From Pseudomonas reinekei (lineage in GTDB: Bacteria > Pseudomonadota > Gammaproteobacteria > Pseudomonadales > Pseudomonadaceae), in the NCBI RefSeq assembly GCF_001945365.1, contig NZ_MSTQ01000022.1:23523-87522 (forward strand): a stretch of DNA of 64,000 nt. The letters run 5' to 3'. The notes under the pieces were generated by a model. That model did not search any database and was not told the origin of the DNA. It saw only the letters and a list, made by a program, of their open reading frames with translations. Shown piece after piece: positions 52,907-61,818 of this stretch (positions within the stretch are counted from its first letter, which is position 1; every line of letters begins with the position of its first letter). A program made the position numbers and the translations under genes.

Positions 52907-54588
52907 GGTTGCACCTCCAGCAGTGCAGCCCGAGCTTCCGGACTCGGCACGGCACGGGTGCCGAGCACGGCCATCACGTATTGCTGCGGGTTGTTCAAGG
53001 CATTGGCAGCGGCCTGGGTGTAGCGCAACAGCGGCTCGGCCTGGAACGTCAGCGCGATGCTCAAGCCCAGCAGGGCGAAGATCGGCACGCACTCAAACCG
53101 CCGCAGCACCGGCGAAGGCCGTTCTGCCGGGGTCCAGAAACGCTGGATGCCCAGGCGCGAGAAAGCCAGCAGCGAGGCCAGCCCGGAAAGAATCAGCAAC
53201 GCCAGCAAACCCCACGCCGCATTAGAGATCGGCGCGTCACTGCCATTGCCCAGGCCCATCGGATTGAGCAGGGCGCTGAGCAGGCTCAGTTTGCCGATGA
53301 ACCCGGACAGCGGCGGCATGCCGATGATCAGCAGGGCGCAGGCAATGAAGCTCAGGCCGAGGAAGGCCATGGTCCACGGAATCACCTGGCCGACCACGGC
53401 TTTGCGGTCGTCATCGAGGTTGACGCCCTTGGCCGGGTGCAGCGATTCCAGCGGCCGCGGCAGCATCTCGTTTTCATCCTCCAGCGGGATTTCATTGGCG
53501 GAGCGCGAGCGCTCGATCAACTCGGCCAGAAGGAACAGCGCGCTCAGGGCCAGGGTCGAGCTGACCAGGTAAAACAACGCCGCGCCAATCAGGTTGGGCT
53601 GGGCGAAGCCGATCGCCGACAGCAGGATCCCGGCCGACACCAGAATGCTCAGGCTGGCCATGCGTTCCAGGCGTTGCGCGGCAACGATCGCCACGGCAGC
53701 GCAAATGATGGTCGCCATGCCGCCGTAGATCAGCCAGTCGCCACCGAAGTACGCCGACGCCCCGGCCTGACCCGAAAACAGCAGGGTCCACAGGCGCAGC
53801 AGGGTGTAGATGCCAACCTTGGTCATGATCGCGAACATCGCCGCCACCGGCGCGCTCGCCGAGGAATACGCCGGCACCAGCCAGAAGTTCAGCGGCCACA
53901 TGCCGGCCTTGGCCAGGAATGCCACCGCCAGAATCCCCGCGCCTGCATGCAGCAGGCCGCGATCGGCTTCCGCCACCAGCGGGATTTTCAGTGCCAGGTC
54001 AGCCATGTTCAGGGTGCCGGTGACGCCGTAGATCAGCGCCGCGCCGATCAGGAACAGGGTCGAGGCCAACAGGTTGATCGAGATGTAATGCAGCCCCGAA
54101 GACACCCGCGCCCGGCCCGAGCCGTGCAGCATCAGGCCATAAGAAGCGGCCAGCAGCACCTCGAAGAACACGAACAGGTTGAACAGGTCGGCGGTCAGGA
54201 ACGCGCCGTACAGGCCCATCAACTGAATCTGGAACAGTGCGTGGAAACTCGAACCCGCGCTGTCCCAGCGGGCCATGGCAAACAACAGCGCGCAGACGCC
54301 GATGATCCCGGTGAGCACCAGCATCAGCGCCGACAGGCGATCGACCACCAGCACCAGGCCGAACGGCACTTGCCAGTTGCCCGGCAGGTACACGCCGATG
54401 GAACCGGGCACGTCGGTGGTTTGGGTCCATTGCAGCAGCAGAACGGAGATGCCGAGCCCGAGCAGGCTGGAGAACAGATTGATTTTGGCTTTGAGCGGGC
54501 GGTGTTTCTCGCCGAGCATCAGCATGATCGCGGCGGTCAGCAGCGGCAGCAGGATGGGCGCGGCGATCAGGTGCGTCATTGCATTCAT
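52903..54588 (-). CDS. mnhD: Na+/H+ antiporter subunit D
   Basis: 561 residues, about 14 membrane helices, NuoM/NuoN-like proton-translocating family. Seen: VFFEVLLAASYGLMLHGSG, the conserved Lys in VAFLAKAGMWPLNFWLVPAY, and SAPVAAMFAIMTKVGIYTLL. A hydrophilic insertion (SANEIPLEDENEMLPRPLES) after the eleventh helix distinguishes it from Staphylococcus MnhD. It contributes to the sodium-proton exchange path of the Mrp complex. Confidence 0.92.
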   Translation of the reverse strand: MNAMTHLIAAPILLPLLTAAIMLMLGEKHRPLKAKINLFSSLLGLGISVLLLQWTQTTDVPGSIGVYLPGNWQVPFGLVLVVDRLSALMLVLTGIIGVCALLFAMARWDSAGSSFHALFQIQLMGLYGAFLTADLFNLFVFFEVLLAASYGLMLHGSGRARVSSGLHYISINLLASTLFLIGAALIYGVTGTLNMADLALKIPLVAEADRGLLHAGAGILAVAFLAKAGMWPLNFWLVPAYSSASAPVAAMFAIMTKVGIYTLLRLWTLLFSGQAGASAYFGGDWLIYGGMATIICAAVAIVAAQRLERMASLSILVSAGILLSAIGFAQPNLIGAALFYLVSSTLALSALFLLAELIERSRSANEIPLEDENEMLPRPLESLHPAKGVNLDDDRKAVVGQVIPWTMAFLGLSFIACALLIIGMPPLSGFIGKLSLLSALLNPMGLGNGSDAPISNAAWGLLALLILSGLASLLAFSRLGIQRFWTPAERPSPVLRRFECVPIFALLGLSIALTFQAEPLLRYTQAAANALNNPQQYVMAVLGTRAVPSPEARAALLEVQP

Positions 54589-54929
54589 TCTTTAGGCTCC
54601 CGGCCATCCACATGGTCGGTGCCGGTCAGGCCTCGGGAGGCCAGCAAAACCACCAGAAACAGCGCGGTCATGGCGAAGCTGATGACAATCGCCGTCAGCA
54701 CCAGCGCTTGCGGCAACGGGTCGGTGTAGTGCAGCAGGTCCTGGGGCACACCGTCCTTGATGATTGGCTCTCTGCCGATGAACAGGCTGCCCATGCTGAA
54801 GATGAACAGGTTGACGCCATAGGACAGCAGGCACAGGCCCATGACCACCTGGAATGTCCGTGGGCGCAGGATCAGCCAGACGCCGGACGCGGCCAGGACG
54901 CCGATGGCGATTGCGATGACTTCTTCCAT
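54585..54929 (-). CDS. mnhC: Na+/H+ antiporter subunit C
   Basis: 114 residues, NuoK-like, three membrane helices: AIAIGVLAASGVWLILRPRT, FQVVMGLCLLSYGVNLFIFS and ALVLTAIVISFAMTALFLVV. Operon member with four-base overlap on the downstream side and adjacent to mnhA upstream. Confidence 0.92.
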   Translation of the reverse strand: MEEVIAIAIGVLAASGVWLILRPRTFQVVMGLCLLSYGVNLFIFSMGSLFIGREPIIKDGVPQDLLHYTDPLPQALVLTAIVISFAMTALFLVVLLASRGLTGTDHVDGREPKE

Positions 54930-57847
54930 CAGACGGCCTCCTTCATGGCGACGGGTTTGGGCTGGGACGCGGTTTTGTGGCCGCGAACCGATTGGTGGGC
55001 CAGGGCGGTGAGGATCAACAGCGTCGAACCGACCACCACCGCGTACACGCCAACGTCGAATAACAACGCGCTGGCGAGGTGTATGTCACCCAGCAGTGGC
55101 AAGTCCAAGTGCCAGGTGTGCGTGGTCAGGAACGGATAGCCAACCAGCGTCGCCCCCAGGCCAGTGAGCGTGGCGAACAGCAGGCCGACGCTCATCCAGC
55201 GCAGCGGACGCAGGCTCATTTGCGCCTCGACCCACTGGGTGCCGGCCACCATGTATTGCAGGATGAACGCCACCGACATCACCAGCCCGGCGACGAAACC
55301 GCCGCCCGGCTGGTTGTGCCCGCGCATGAACAGATAGAACGACACCACCAGCGCAATCGGCAGCAACAGACGCACCAGCACCGCCGGAACCATCATGAAA
55401 CCGAGCGCGGTATCGCTGGCGTGCCGCGGGTTGACCAGATCGGTGACCACGTCGGGTGCGAGCAAGCGCTGCTGGGCGGGCAATTGCAGGCTTTCCTTCG
55501 GCGGGCGGAAACGCCGCAGCAGGGCGAACACGGTCAACGCCACTGCCGCCAGCACGGTGATTTCACCGAGGGTATCGAAGCCTCGGAAGTCCACCAGCAT
55601 CACATTGACCACGTTGCTGCCGCCGCCCTCGGGCAGGGCACGGCTCAGGTAGAACGAAGAAATGTCGTTGGGCGTCTGCCGCGTCAACATGGCGTACGAC
55701 AGCAGCGCCATGCCGCCGCCGACCACGGTGGATAACAGCAAGTCACGGAAGCGGCGGATGCGGGCTTTGCGCAGGGTGCTCGGCAGCGGCGAAACCTCTT
55801 CGATCCGCCGTGGCAACCAGCGCAGGCCCAGCAGGATCAGCACGGTGGTCACCACTTCGACCACCAGTTGCGTCAGCGCCAGGTCCGGCGCCGAGAACCA
55901 GACGAAGGTCACGCAGGTCATCAGGCCGCAAACGCTGACCATGGTCAGTGCGGCGAGACGGTGGTACTTGGCTTGATAGGCTGCGCCAAGCGCGCAGGCG
56001 ATTGCCAGCAACCAGAGAATGACGAATACAATCGAACCCGGAATCTTCGGCCGGTCGCCCCAGCTCAGGCTGCTGTGCAGCATCGGGATCAACCCAGCCA
56101 GCACGGCGGCGAGCACCATCAGGAACAGTTGGGTTTGCAGGCGCCTGGTGCTGACTCGCTGTTCCACACGGCGGGCCAAGCGCATCTTGAGCACCAGCGC
56201 CCGTTCGAACAGACGCTTGCCGTTGAATCGACCCACCAGTGGCGGATGGTTGAAGCGACCGCGCTTGAGCTGGTTGCGCAGCAGCAGGTAAAGCAACACA
56301 CCGCAGGACATGGCGATCAGGCTCATGATCATTGGCGCGTTCCAACCGTGCCAGATGGCCAGGCTGTATTCCGGCAACTGCCCGCCAACGACCGGTTGCG
56401 CCGCAGCGGCGAGCAACGGGCCGACCACCTGCGCCGGGAAGATTCCGACCACCAGACAGGCGAACACCAGCAACTCGACTGGCGCCCGCATCCAGCGCGG
56501 CGGCTCGTGCGGAGTGTGGGGCAGGTCGGTGGCGGGCGGGCCGAAGAACACGTCCACAGTAAAGCGCAGGGAGTAGGCGACGCTGAAGGTCCCGGCGATG
56601 GTCGCGACGATCGGCAAGGTGGCTTCGACCCAGGCCGTGGCGTTGATGAACACGGTTTCGGCGAAGAACATCTCTTTCGACAGGAAGCCGTTGAGCAGTG
56701 GCACACCGGCCATGGAGGCGCTGGCGACCATGGCCAGGGTCGCAGTGAATGGAATCAGTTTGACCAGACCGCTGAGTTTGCGGATGTCACGGGTGCCGCT
56801 TTCGTGGTCGATGATCCCGGCGGCCATGAACAACGAGGCCTTGAAGGTGGCGTGGTTGAGGATGTGGAACACCGCGGCCACGGCAGCCAGCGGGCTGTTC
56901 AGCCCGAGCAGCAGGGTGATCAGGCCGAGGTGGCTGATGGTCGAATAGGCCAGCAGACCCTTGAGGTCATTCTGGAACATCGCGCAGTAGGCACCGAGCA
57001 ACAGGGTACAGGCCCCGGCGCCGCTGACGATGTAGAACCATTCTTCACTGCCGGACAGCGACGGCCACAGCCTTGCCAGCAGGAACACACCGGCCTTGAC
57101 CATGGTTGCCGAGTGCAGATAGGCCGACACCGGTGTCGGTGCGGCCATGGCGTGGGGCAGCCAGAAGTGGAAGGGAAATTGCGCACTTTTGCTCAGTGCG
57201 CCAATCAGGATCAGGGGGAGCAGGATAGGGTAGAGGGCATGTGCGCGAATCAGATCGCCGGCGGCCAGGACCTTGTCCAGGTCATAGCTGCCGACCACAT
57301 GGCCGAGCAGCATGACCCCCGCCAGCAAGCACAGACCGCCCGCGCCGGTGACCATCAACGCCATGTAGGCTCCGCGCCGTGCGTCGGCGCGGTGGTGCCA
57401 ATAGCCGATCAACAGGAACGAGAAGAGGCTGGTCAGCTCCCAGAAAAACACCATCTGGATCAGGTTGCCCGAGATCACCAGCCCCAGCATGGCGCCCATG
57501 AACGCCAGGAAAAACGCGAAGAACCGTGGCACCGGATCGTCCGGCGACATGTAATAACGGGCATACAACGACACCAGCGTGCCAATGCCCAGCACCAGCA
57601 TCGAGAACAGCCAGGCGAAACCGTCCATGCGCAGGACAAAGTTCAAACCCAGGCTTGGCAGCCAGAAGAATTCTTCACGGATCACGCCGCCATGGGCGAT
57701 TTGCGGGTACAGGAGAGCGACCTGGAGGGTGCCGATCAGGGCAACCAGGCCAGCCAGTAGCGATTCGGTGTTACGCGCATTGTGTGGCAGCACCGCTGCC
57801 AGACAGCTACCCAAGAAAGGCAGAAGCAGTAGAACTATCAGGGACAT
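54929..57847 (-). CDS. mnhA: Fused Na+/H+ antiporter subunit A/B
   Basis: 972 residues, longer than Staphylococcus MnhA (about 800), because the MnhB-like part is fused at the C-terminus (about residues 820-960: LLPIALVVSFYLFMRGHNQP then GGGFVAGLVMSVAFILQYMV). The N-terminal part is NuoL-like with PVSAYLHSATMVKAGVFLLA, HATFKASLFMAAGIIDHESG and proton-channel helices. This A/B fusion is the usual Proteobacterial arrangement. First gene of the operon; the system lets the cell expel Na+ at high pH or salt. Start ATG 57847. Confidence 0.93.
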   Translation of the reverse strand: MSLIVLLLLPFLGSCLAAVLPHNARNTESLLAGLVALIGTLQVALLYPQIAHGGVIREEFFWLPSLGLNFVLRMDGFAWLFSMLVLGIGTLVSLYARYYMSPDDPVPRFFAFFLAFMGAMLGLVISGNLIQMVFFWELTSLFSFLLIGYWHHRADARRGAYMALMVTGAGGLCLLAGVMLLGHVVGSYDLDKVLAAGDLIRAHALYPILLPLILIGALSKSAQFPFHFWLPHAMAAPTPVSAYLHSATMVKAGVFLLARLWPSLSGSEEWFYIVSGAGACTLLLGAYCAMFQNDLKGLLAYSTISHLGLITLLLGLNSPLAAVAAVFHILNHATFKASLFMAAGIIDHESGTRDIRKLSGLVKLIPFTATLAMVASASMAGVPLLNGFLSKEMFFAETVFINATAWVEATLPIVATIAGTFSVAYSLRFTVDVFFGPPATDLPHTPHEPPRWMRAPVELLVFACLVVGIFPAQVVGPLLAAAAQPVVGGQLPEYSLAIWHGWNAPMIMSLIAMSCGVLLYLLLRNQLKRGRFNHPPLVGRFNGKRLFERALVLKMRLARRVEQRVSTRRLQTQLFLMVLAAVLAGLIPMLHSSLSWGDRPKIPGSIVFVILWLLAIACALGAAYQAKYHRLAALTMVSVCGLMTCVTFVWFSAPDLALTQLVVEVVTTVLILLGLRWLPRRIEEVSPLPSTLRKARIRRFRDLLLSTVVGGGMALLSYAMLTRQTPNDISSFYLSRALPEGGGSNVVNVMLVDFRGFDTLGEITVLAAVALTVFALLRRFRPPKESLQLPAQQRLLAPDVVTDLVNPRHASDTALGFMMVPAVLVRLLLPIALVVSFYLFMRGHNQPGGGFVAGLVMSVAFILQYMVAGTQWVEAQMSLRPLRWMSVGLLFATLTGLGATLVGYPFLTTHTWHLDLPLLGDIHLASALLFDVGVYAVVVGSTLLILTALAHQSVRGHKTASQPKPVAMKEAV

Positions 57848-57993
57848 AGGCTTCTAATCTGCGGAAGTTTGTGAAGCATCATACGTGCCAGCTCCCGGAT
57901 CACCAAACGCCAAGCTGTCGCAGAATCCTACAAGGTAGACGGAAAAAGCCTGTTTAACATTGTTTCGGGGATATGGATTTCGCCTGTGCCGGC

Positions 57994-58061
57994 CCCATCG
58001 CGAGCAGGCTCGCTCCCACAGGAAATGCATTCCAGGAGTGGGAGCGAGCCTGCTCGCGATG
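57994..58061. repeat. Inverted REP pair (BIME)
   Basis: CCATCGCGAGCAGGCTCGCTCCCACA and GTGGGAGCGAGCCTGCTCGCG face each other between the mnhA promoter side and the DMT transporter 3' end. Confidence 0.88.
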
Positions 58062-58090
58062 GCTGTCTATAAAACGCAGAAAAAAAGCGG

Positions 58091-59026
58091 TTAACCCTGG
58101 GTCTCCCGCTCCAGCGCTTGCGCCGCCGTAACAGTTTTACCCTTGGTCTTCAACTCACTGACAATCACCGCCGCCACAATCAACCCTGCCCCCAGCAGTG
58201 CAATGGCCGGCAAACGTTCCCCGGCGATCCGCCCGACAATCCCGGCCCATACCGGCTCGCCGGCATAAATCAAGGTGGCGCGAGTCGGCGAGACACTCTT
58301 CTGCGCCCAGTTCATCGCCACCTGAATCGCCGCACTCGCCGCGCCCAGCCCCAAGGCACTGCACAACAGGAGCCAGGAGAAGTCCGGAATAGGTTCCTGG
58401 GTCGGCACCACCAACAGGAACGACAGCACCGACGTCACCGCCAGTTGCACCACCGTTACCCGTTTAACATCCACTTGGCCGGCAAAATTGCTGATCAAGA
58501 TGATCTCGGCGGCAATCGCGATGGCGCTGATCAACGTGGCGATTTCACCGGGGCTGAAGTTCAACTCAGCGCCGGAAGGACCGGACAACAGCATCAATCC
58601 GGTAAAGGCCAGCATGATCCCGATGCTCGGCATCAGCCCCGGTCGACGTCCCAGCACCAGCCACTGCAACAGGGGCACGAATGGCACGTAGAGCGCGGTA
58701 ATAAAAGCCGACTGGCTGCTGGGAATGCTCTGCAATCCGACGGTCTGCAAGCCGTATCCGAGCATGATTGCCACGCCGATGAAGGCACCGGCCTTGAGTT
58801 CGAACAGGGTCAGGTCCCGCAGGCTGCGCCAGGAGAACAGGGCGACGATGATCGCGGCGGCGGCAAAGCGCAGGCCGACGAAAAACATCGGGCCGCTGAC
58901 GGTCATCGCATGCTGGACCAGCAAAAAGGTCCCGCCCCAGACCATGGTGATCAACACCAGTACGCATTCGGCCTTGCTGAGCCGAAGGAAGCGGGAAGGG
59001 TTCTGGGAGGTATTCACCGACGTCAT
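58091..59026 (-). CDS. EamA/DMT family transporter
   Basis: 311 residues with ten membrane helices and two EamA repeats (LVLITMVWGGTFLLVQHAMT in the first; LLLCSALGLGAASAAIQVAM in the second). The loop TRATLIYAGEPVWAGIVGRI is typical. DMT exporters carry amino acids, metabolites or drugs out. Start ATG 59026 taken because the frame beyond it overlaps the divergent regulator. The XRE-cupin gene on the other side is its likely regulator. Confidence 0.88.
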   Translation of the reverse strand: MTSVNTSQNPSRFLRLSKAECVLVLITMVWGGTFLLVQHAMTVSGPMFFVGLRFAAAAIIVALFSWRSLRDLTLFELKAGAFIGVAIMLGYGLQTVGLQSIPSSQSAFITALYVPFVPLLQWLVLGRRPGLMPSIGIMLAFTGLMLLSGPSGAELNFSPGEIATLISAIAIAAEIILISNFAGQVDVKRVTVVQLAVTSVLSFLLVVPTQEPIPDFSWLLLCSALGLGAASAAIQVAMNWAQKSVSPTRATLIYAGEPVWAGIVGRIAGERLPAIALLGAGLIVAAVIVSELKTKGKTVTAAQALERETQG

Positions 59027-59073
59027 AATCTTGCGTGCTACCTGAGGGGGACGCACAATGCGCCGGAAGTTGG

Positions 59074-59085
59074 GCAGTATACTGC
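59074..59085. promoter_or_regulatory. Palindrome GCAGTATACTGC in the divergent promoter
   Basis: A perfect 12-base palindrome between the DMT and XRE-cupin starts. It includes TATACT, so it may coincide with a -10 box. A fitting site for the HTH regulator to autoregulate and control the exporter. Confidence 0.5.
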
Positions 59086-59110
59086 GCAGCACCACTGAGT
59101 GAGCAATATA

Positions 59111-59674
59111 GTGCACAAAGATTCTTCGCAGCGGGCTTCGGTCCTTCAGCACGTCAGCCAGAATGTTCGACGTCTGCGCCATGCGGCCGACATGAGCCAG
59201 GCTGCTTTGGCGGAAAAGTCCGGGGTCAGTCGCCGTATGCTGGTGGCCATCGAAGCGGGCGAAAAGAACGTCAGCCTGACGACCCTCGACCGCGTGGCCG
59301 AAGCGTTGGACGTGGCGTTCAGCGATCTGATCCAGGCGCCCGATGTTCGTGACCACAGCCGCATCAACGAACTGGCCTGGGCCGGGACGATCCCCGGCAG
59401 CAAGGCGGTGTTGCTGGCCAAGGCCAACGCCTCCCGTGAAGTCGAACTCTGGGAATGGCGCCTTGAACCGGGCGAGCACTACCCGTCGGAGCCGGATGCC
59501 GATGGCTGGAGCGAGCAGTTCTATGTCTTCGAGGGTTGCCTGACGCTGATGGTCGGCGATGTGCCGCACAAGATTGCCGCAGGTGAGTTTTTCATGTTCG
59601 CCAGCAACCAGCCACATTCCTATCGTAACGAGGGGGCGGTGGCGGTGCGGTTCGTACGTAACGTGGTGATCTGA
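59111..59674 (+). CDS. XRE-cupin transcriptional regulator
   Basis: 187 residues. N-terminal Cro/C1-type HTH (VRRLRHAADMSQAALAEKSG, then VSRRMLVAIEAGEKNVSLTT, residues about 17-60) and a C-terminal cupin (DGWSEQFYVFEGCLTLMVGD and GEFFMFASNQPHSYRNE). Such regulators sense a small ligand in the cupin and often control adjacent exporters. GTG at 59111 is used; GTG at 59099 is an alternative and would add four residues. Divergent from the DMT exporter. Confidence 0.87.
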   Translation: MHKDSSQRASVLQHVSQNVRRLRHAADMSQAALAEKSGVSRRMLVAIEAGEKNVSLTTLDRVAEALDVAFSDLIQAPDVRDHSRINELAWAGTIPGSKAVLLAKANASREVELWEWRLEPGEHYPSEPDADGWSEQFYVFEGCLTLMVGDVPHKIAAGEFFMFASNQPHSYRNEGAVAVRFVRNVVI

Positions 59675-59691
59675 CTGTCGGCCCGTCAACA

Positions 59692-59814
59692 GTGGCGATC
59701 AAGTCCGCGTCCACGGCCCCCGCCCTCGATACCGGCCAGAGGGTGTTGTCCGGCAGCGCCAGCGAGCTGCTGGCCCGGGGCGATTTGCATGATTTTTATC
59801 CAGGCAAACATTGA
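59692..59814 (+). pseudogene. Possible C-terminal remnant of an ABC transporter ATPase
   Basis: GTG at 59692 opens a 40-residue frame (begins VAIKSASTAPALDTGQRVLS, ends LHDFYPGKH). The piece DTGQRVLSGSASELLARGDL is like the tail of LivF-type ABC ATPases (E-x-G-x-x-V-L-x-G-x-x-x-E-L-L). There is no Walker motif or signature, so nothing functional is encoded. Looks like a leftover of a deleted gene; it may also be translated as an unrelated small protein. Confidence 0.4.
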
Positions 59815-59828
59815 TCAGTGAGAACGGC

Positions 59829-61259
59829 ATGAGCGAAACCCAAAGCGGACAGCCGACCGACGTCATCCGTCACGCGGACATCCTGATCATCGGCGGCGGC
59901 CTTAGCGGCGCGATGCTGGCGGCGCAATTGTTGCGCCTGCCGGGCAAACGCCAGGTGCTGGTGATCGAACCGCGCGCCGAGCTGGGGCGCGGCGAAGCCT
60001 ACAGCGCCGTGGAACTGGGCCATACGCTCAACGGCAACGCCGCGCGCATGAGCGTCGACCCGGACAACGCCGATGACTTGACGCAATGGCTGACCGAATA
60101 CATCGCCGCCGGAGGGTGGCCAGAGTCGAACGAGCAACCTGTGCCGATCAGTGAACTGTTCCCGCCCCGGGGGATTTTCGGCCTGTATGTGCAACAGCGT
60201 CTGGCCGAGGCGCAATCGGTGGGGGCTTTTAACGGTTCGACGGTCGAGCACGTGCGGGCTGAAGTAGTGGACTTGCAAACCGATGCCGAATCGGTGCGGC
60301 TGACGTTGAGCGATAGCCAGCGTTTGCAGGGTGCATGTGCGGTGCTTGCCACAGGGATGTTTCCGGCCGCGCGCACACCGCAGACCGAATCCAGCGGCTT
60401 GAACGCGGCGGCGCTCGACCCGTGGGATGTGGCGGCCATGCAGCAGCTCGACCCGCAATCGACAGTGCTGATCATCGGCTCGGGCCTGACCATGGTCGAT
60501 GCCGTGGTGTCGCTGGAACAGGCCGGGCATCGCGGGCCAATCGAGGTGTTTTCCCGTCACGGGTTGTTGCCTCATGTGCGGCGGCAGCCACCGGCCTGGG
60601 TGGATTTCCTGGCCGAGGATCACAGCATTCGCACACCACGCCAGCTGGTGCGTGAACTGCGTCGGCACTGCCGCGATGCCATTGCGCAAGGGATTGATTG
60701 GCAAGCGCCGCTGGACACGGTGCGCGCGCACATTGGTCGCTTGTGGAATCAGGCCACCGATGCGCAACGCCGGCAGTTTGTGCGCCATGTGCGTCCCTGG
60801 TGGGAAAGCCATCACCACCGTTCGCCACCCTTGAGCGCCGAACTGGTGGAACGCTTGCACGGAGAAGGGCGCTTGCGGATTCAGGCCGCGTCGTTCAAAG
60901 GGCTGGAGCCTGCTGCGGGCGGTGGCGTGAGTATCCGTATTCGTCGTCGAGCTGAGGCGCAGACAATTGTCGTCAGGGGCGCGGCGTTGATCAACTCCAG
61001 TGGCATCGAGTACGACTGGCGCCGGGTCGCCCGGCCGTTGCCGCAGCAATTGCTGGCGCGCGGGCTGATTCGGCCGGGGCCGTTGGCGCTGGGGATTGCC
61101 GCCGAGGTGGATGGCGCGGTGCTGGATGCCGAGGGACGGGTGGCCGAGCGGCTGTTCGCCATGGGCCCGCCGTTGCGCGGTATGTGGTGGGAAAGCACCG
61201 CCGTCACTGACGTCGCCAGTCAGGCCAAGGCGTTGGCTGCACGATTGGCAACTGTTTAA
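59829..61259 (+). CDS. FAD/NAD(P)-binding protein (hydroxyacylglutathione-free FAD_NAD_binding_9 type)
   Basis: 476 residues. N-terminal dinucleotide fold HADILIIGGGLSGAMLAAQL (GxGxxG, residues about 16-35) with the acidic end of the second strand in LVIEPRAELGRGEAY. A second GxGxxx motif (LIIGSGLTMVDAVVSLEQAG, near residue 215) suggests a second Rossmann fold. The family includes proteins called FAD/NAD(P)-binding with unknown substrate. TGAGAACGGC precedes the ATG at 59829; a TTG at 59811 is in frame. Ends in a good terminator. Confidence 0.82.
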   Translation: MSETQSGQPTDVIRHADILIIGGGLSGAMLAAQLLRLPGKRQVLVIEPRAELGRGEAYSAVELGHTLNGNAARMSVDPDNADDLTQWLTEYIAAGGWPESNEQPVPISELFPPRGIFGLYVQQRLAEAQSVGAFNGSTVEHVRAEVVDLQTDAESVRLTLSDSQRLQGACAVLATGMFPAARTPQTESSGLNAAALDPWDVAAMQQLDPQSTVLIIGSGLTMVDAVVSLEQAGHRGPIEVFSRHGLLPHVRRQPPAWVDFLAEDHSIRTPRQLVRELRRHCRDAIAQGIDWQAPLDTVRAHIGRLWNQATDAQRRQFVRHVRPWWESHHHRSPPLSAELVERLHGEGRLRIQAASFKGLEPAAGGGVSIRIRRRAEAQTIVVRGAALINSSGIEYDWRRVARPLPQQLLARGLIRPGPLALGIAAEVDGAVLDAEGRVAERLFAMGPPLRGMWWESTAVTDVASQAKALAARLATV

Positions 61260-61310
61260 TTGCTGTTGGAATAACCCAGTGATGAGCGAGTTTGCCACAT
61301 TGGAAATGAA

Positions 61311-61336
61311 GAAACCCCGCACGTTGGCGGGGTTTC
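61311..61336 (+). terminator. Rho-independent terminator
   Basis: GAAACCCCGC and GCGGGGTTTC form a perfect 10-bp stem around ACGTTG, followed by TTGTTTC. It ends the FAD/NAD(P)-binding gene and may serve the convergent small gene. Confidence 0.85.
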
Positions 61337-61363
61337 TTGTTTCAAGCAGCCCAAGGCCGTTGA

Positions 61364-61588
61364 TCAATAGCGCTGATATTTGGAACCGAACTCAGGACGA
61401 TTTTCGGCGACGTAGAGTTTGCTCGCCTGGGTGTCTTTCTGGTCAACGCTGACGGTGTTCACGTTCAGGATGGCCGGTTGGCTGACTTTGGCTGCTGCTA
61501 CGACGGGGGTCGTTGCGTGTGGGGCGGCGATGGCGGAAGTGGCGCCAAGAACCGAAAGGGCGAAGCCGATACCGATGATGCTTTTCAT
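61364..61588 (-). CDS. Small secreted protein with ENRxEFGSKYQRY tail
   Basis: 74 residues: signal peptide (residues 1-21, ending AIAAP) and a mature part of about 50 residues ending VAENRPEFGSKYQRY. The last 15 residues are almost identical to those of the protein at 61819-62274. The start ATG at 61588 has GGAGCAACATC upstream. Unknown function, probably periplasmic or secreted. Confidence 0.75.
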   Translation of the reverse strand: MKSIIGIGFALSVLGATSAIAAPHATTPVVAAAKVSQPAILNVNTVSVDQKDTQASKLYVAENRPEFGSKYQRY

Positions 61589-61705
61589 GATGTTGCTCCA
61601 GAGTGTGGGGAGAAGATGTGCCTACTTTAGTGCTGGAGCGTCGTGATGAAAAAACACCCTGACGCATAGTTATTATCGAGAGCGATGATCTTCAAAAAAC
61701 AAAAC

Positions 61706-61793
61706 TGTGTGGGCTTACCCGCGATGGGACCTGACAGTCGACGATGATGTCGCCTGGTGTTCCATCATCGCGGGCAAGCCCGCTCCCACAGGG
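61706..61793. repeat. Inverted REP pair (BIME)
   Basis: GTGTGGGCTTACCCGCGATG and CATCGCGGGCAAGCCCGCTCCCACA face each other between the two tail-sharing genes. Confidence 0.8.
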
Positions 61794-61818
61794 ATATTTG
61801 CTGATTGGGCAATCGTGA

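Noticed and set aside
52873..57760. Long frames opposite the mnh operon
   Set aside because: Antisense of well-identified antiporter subunits; rich in Gln, Arg, His.
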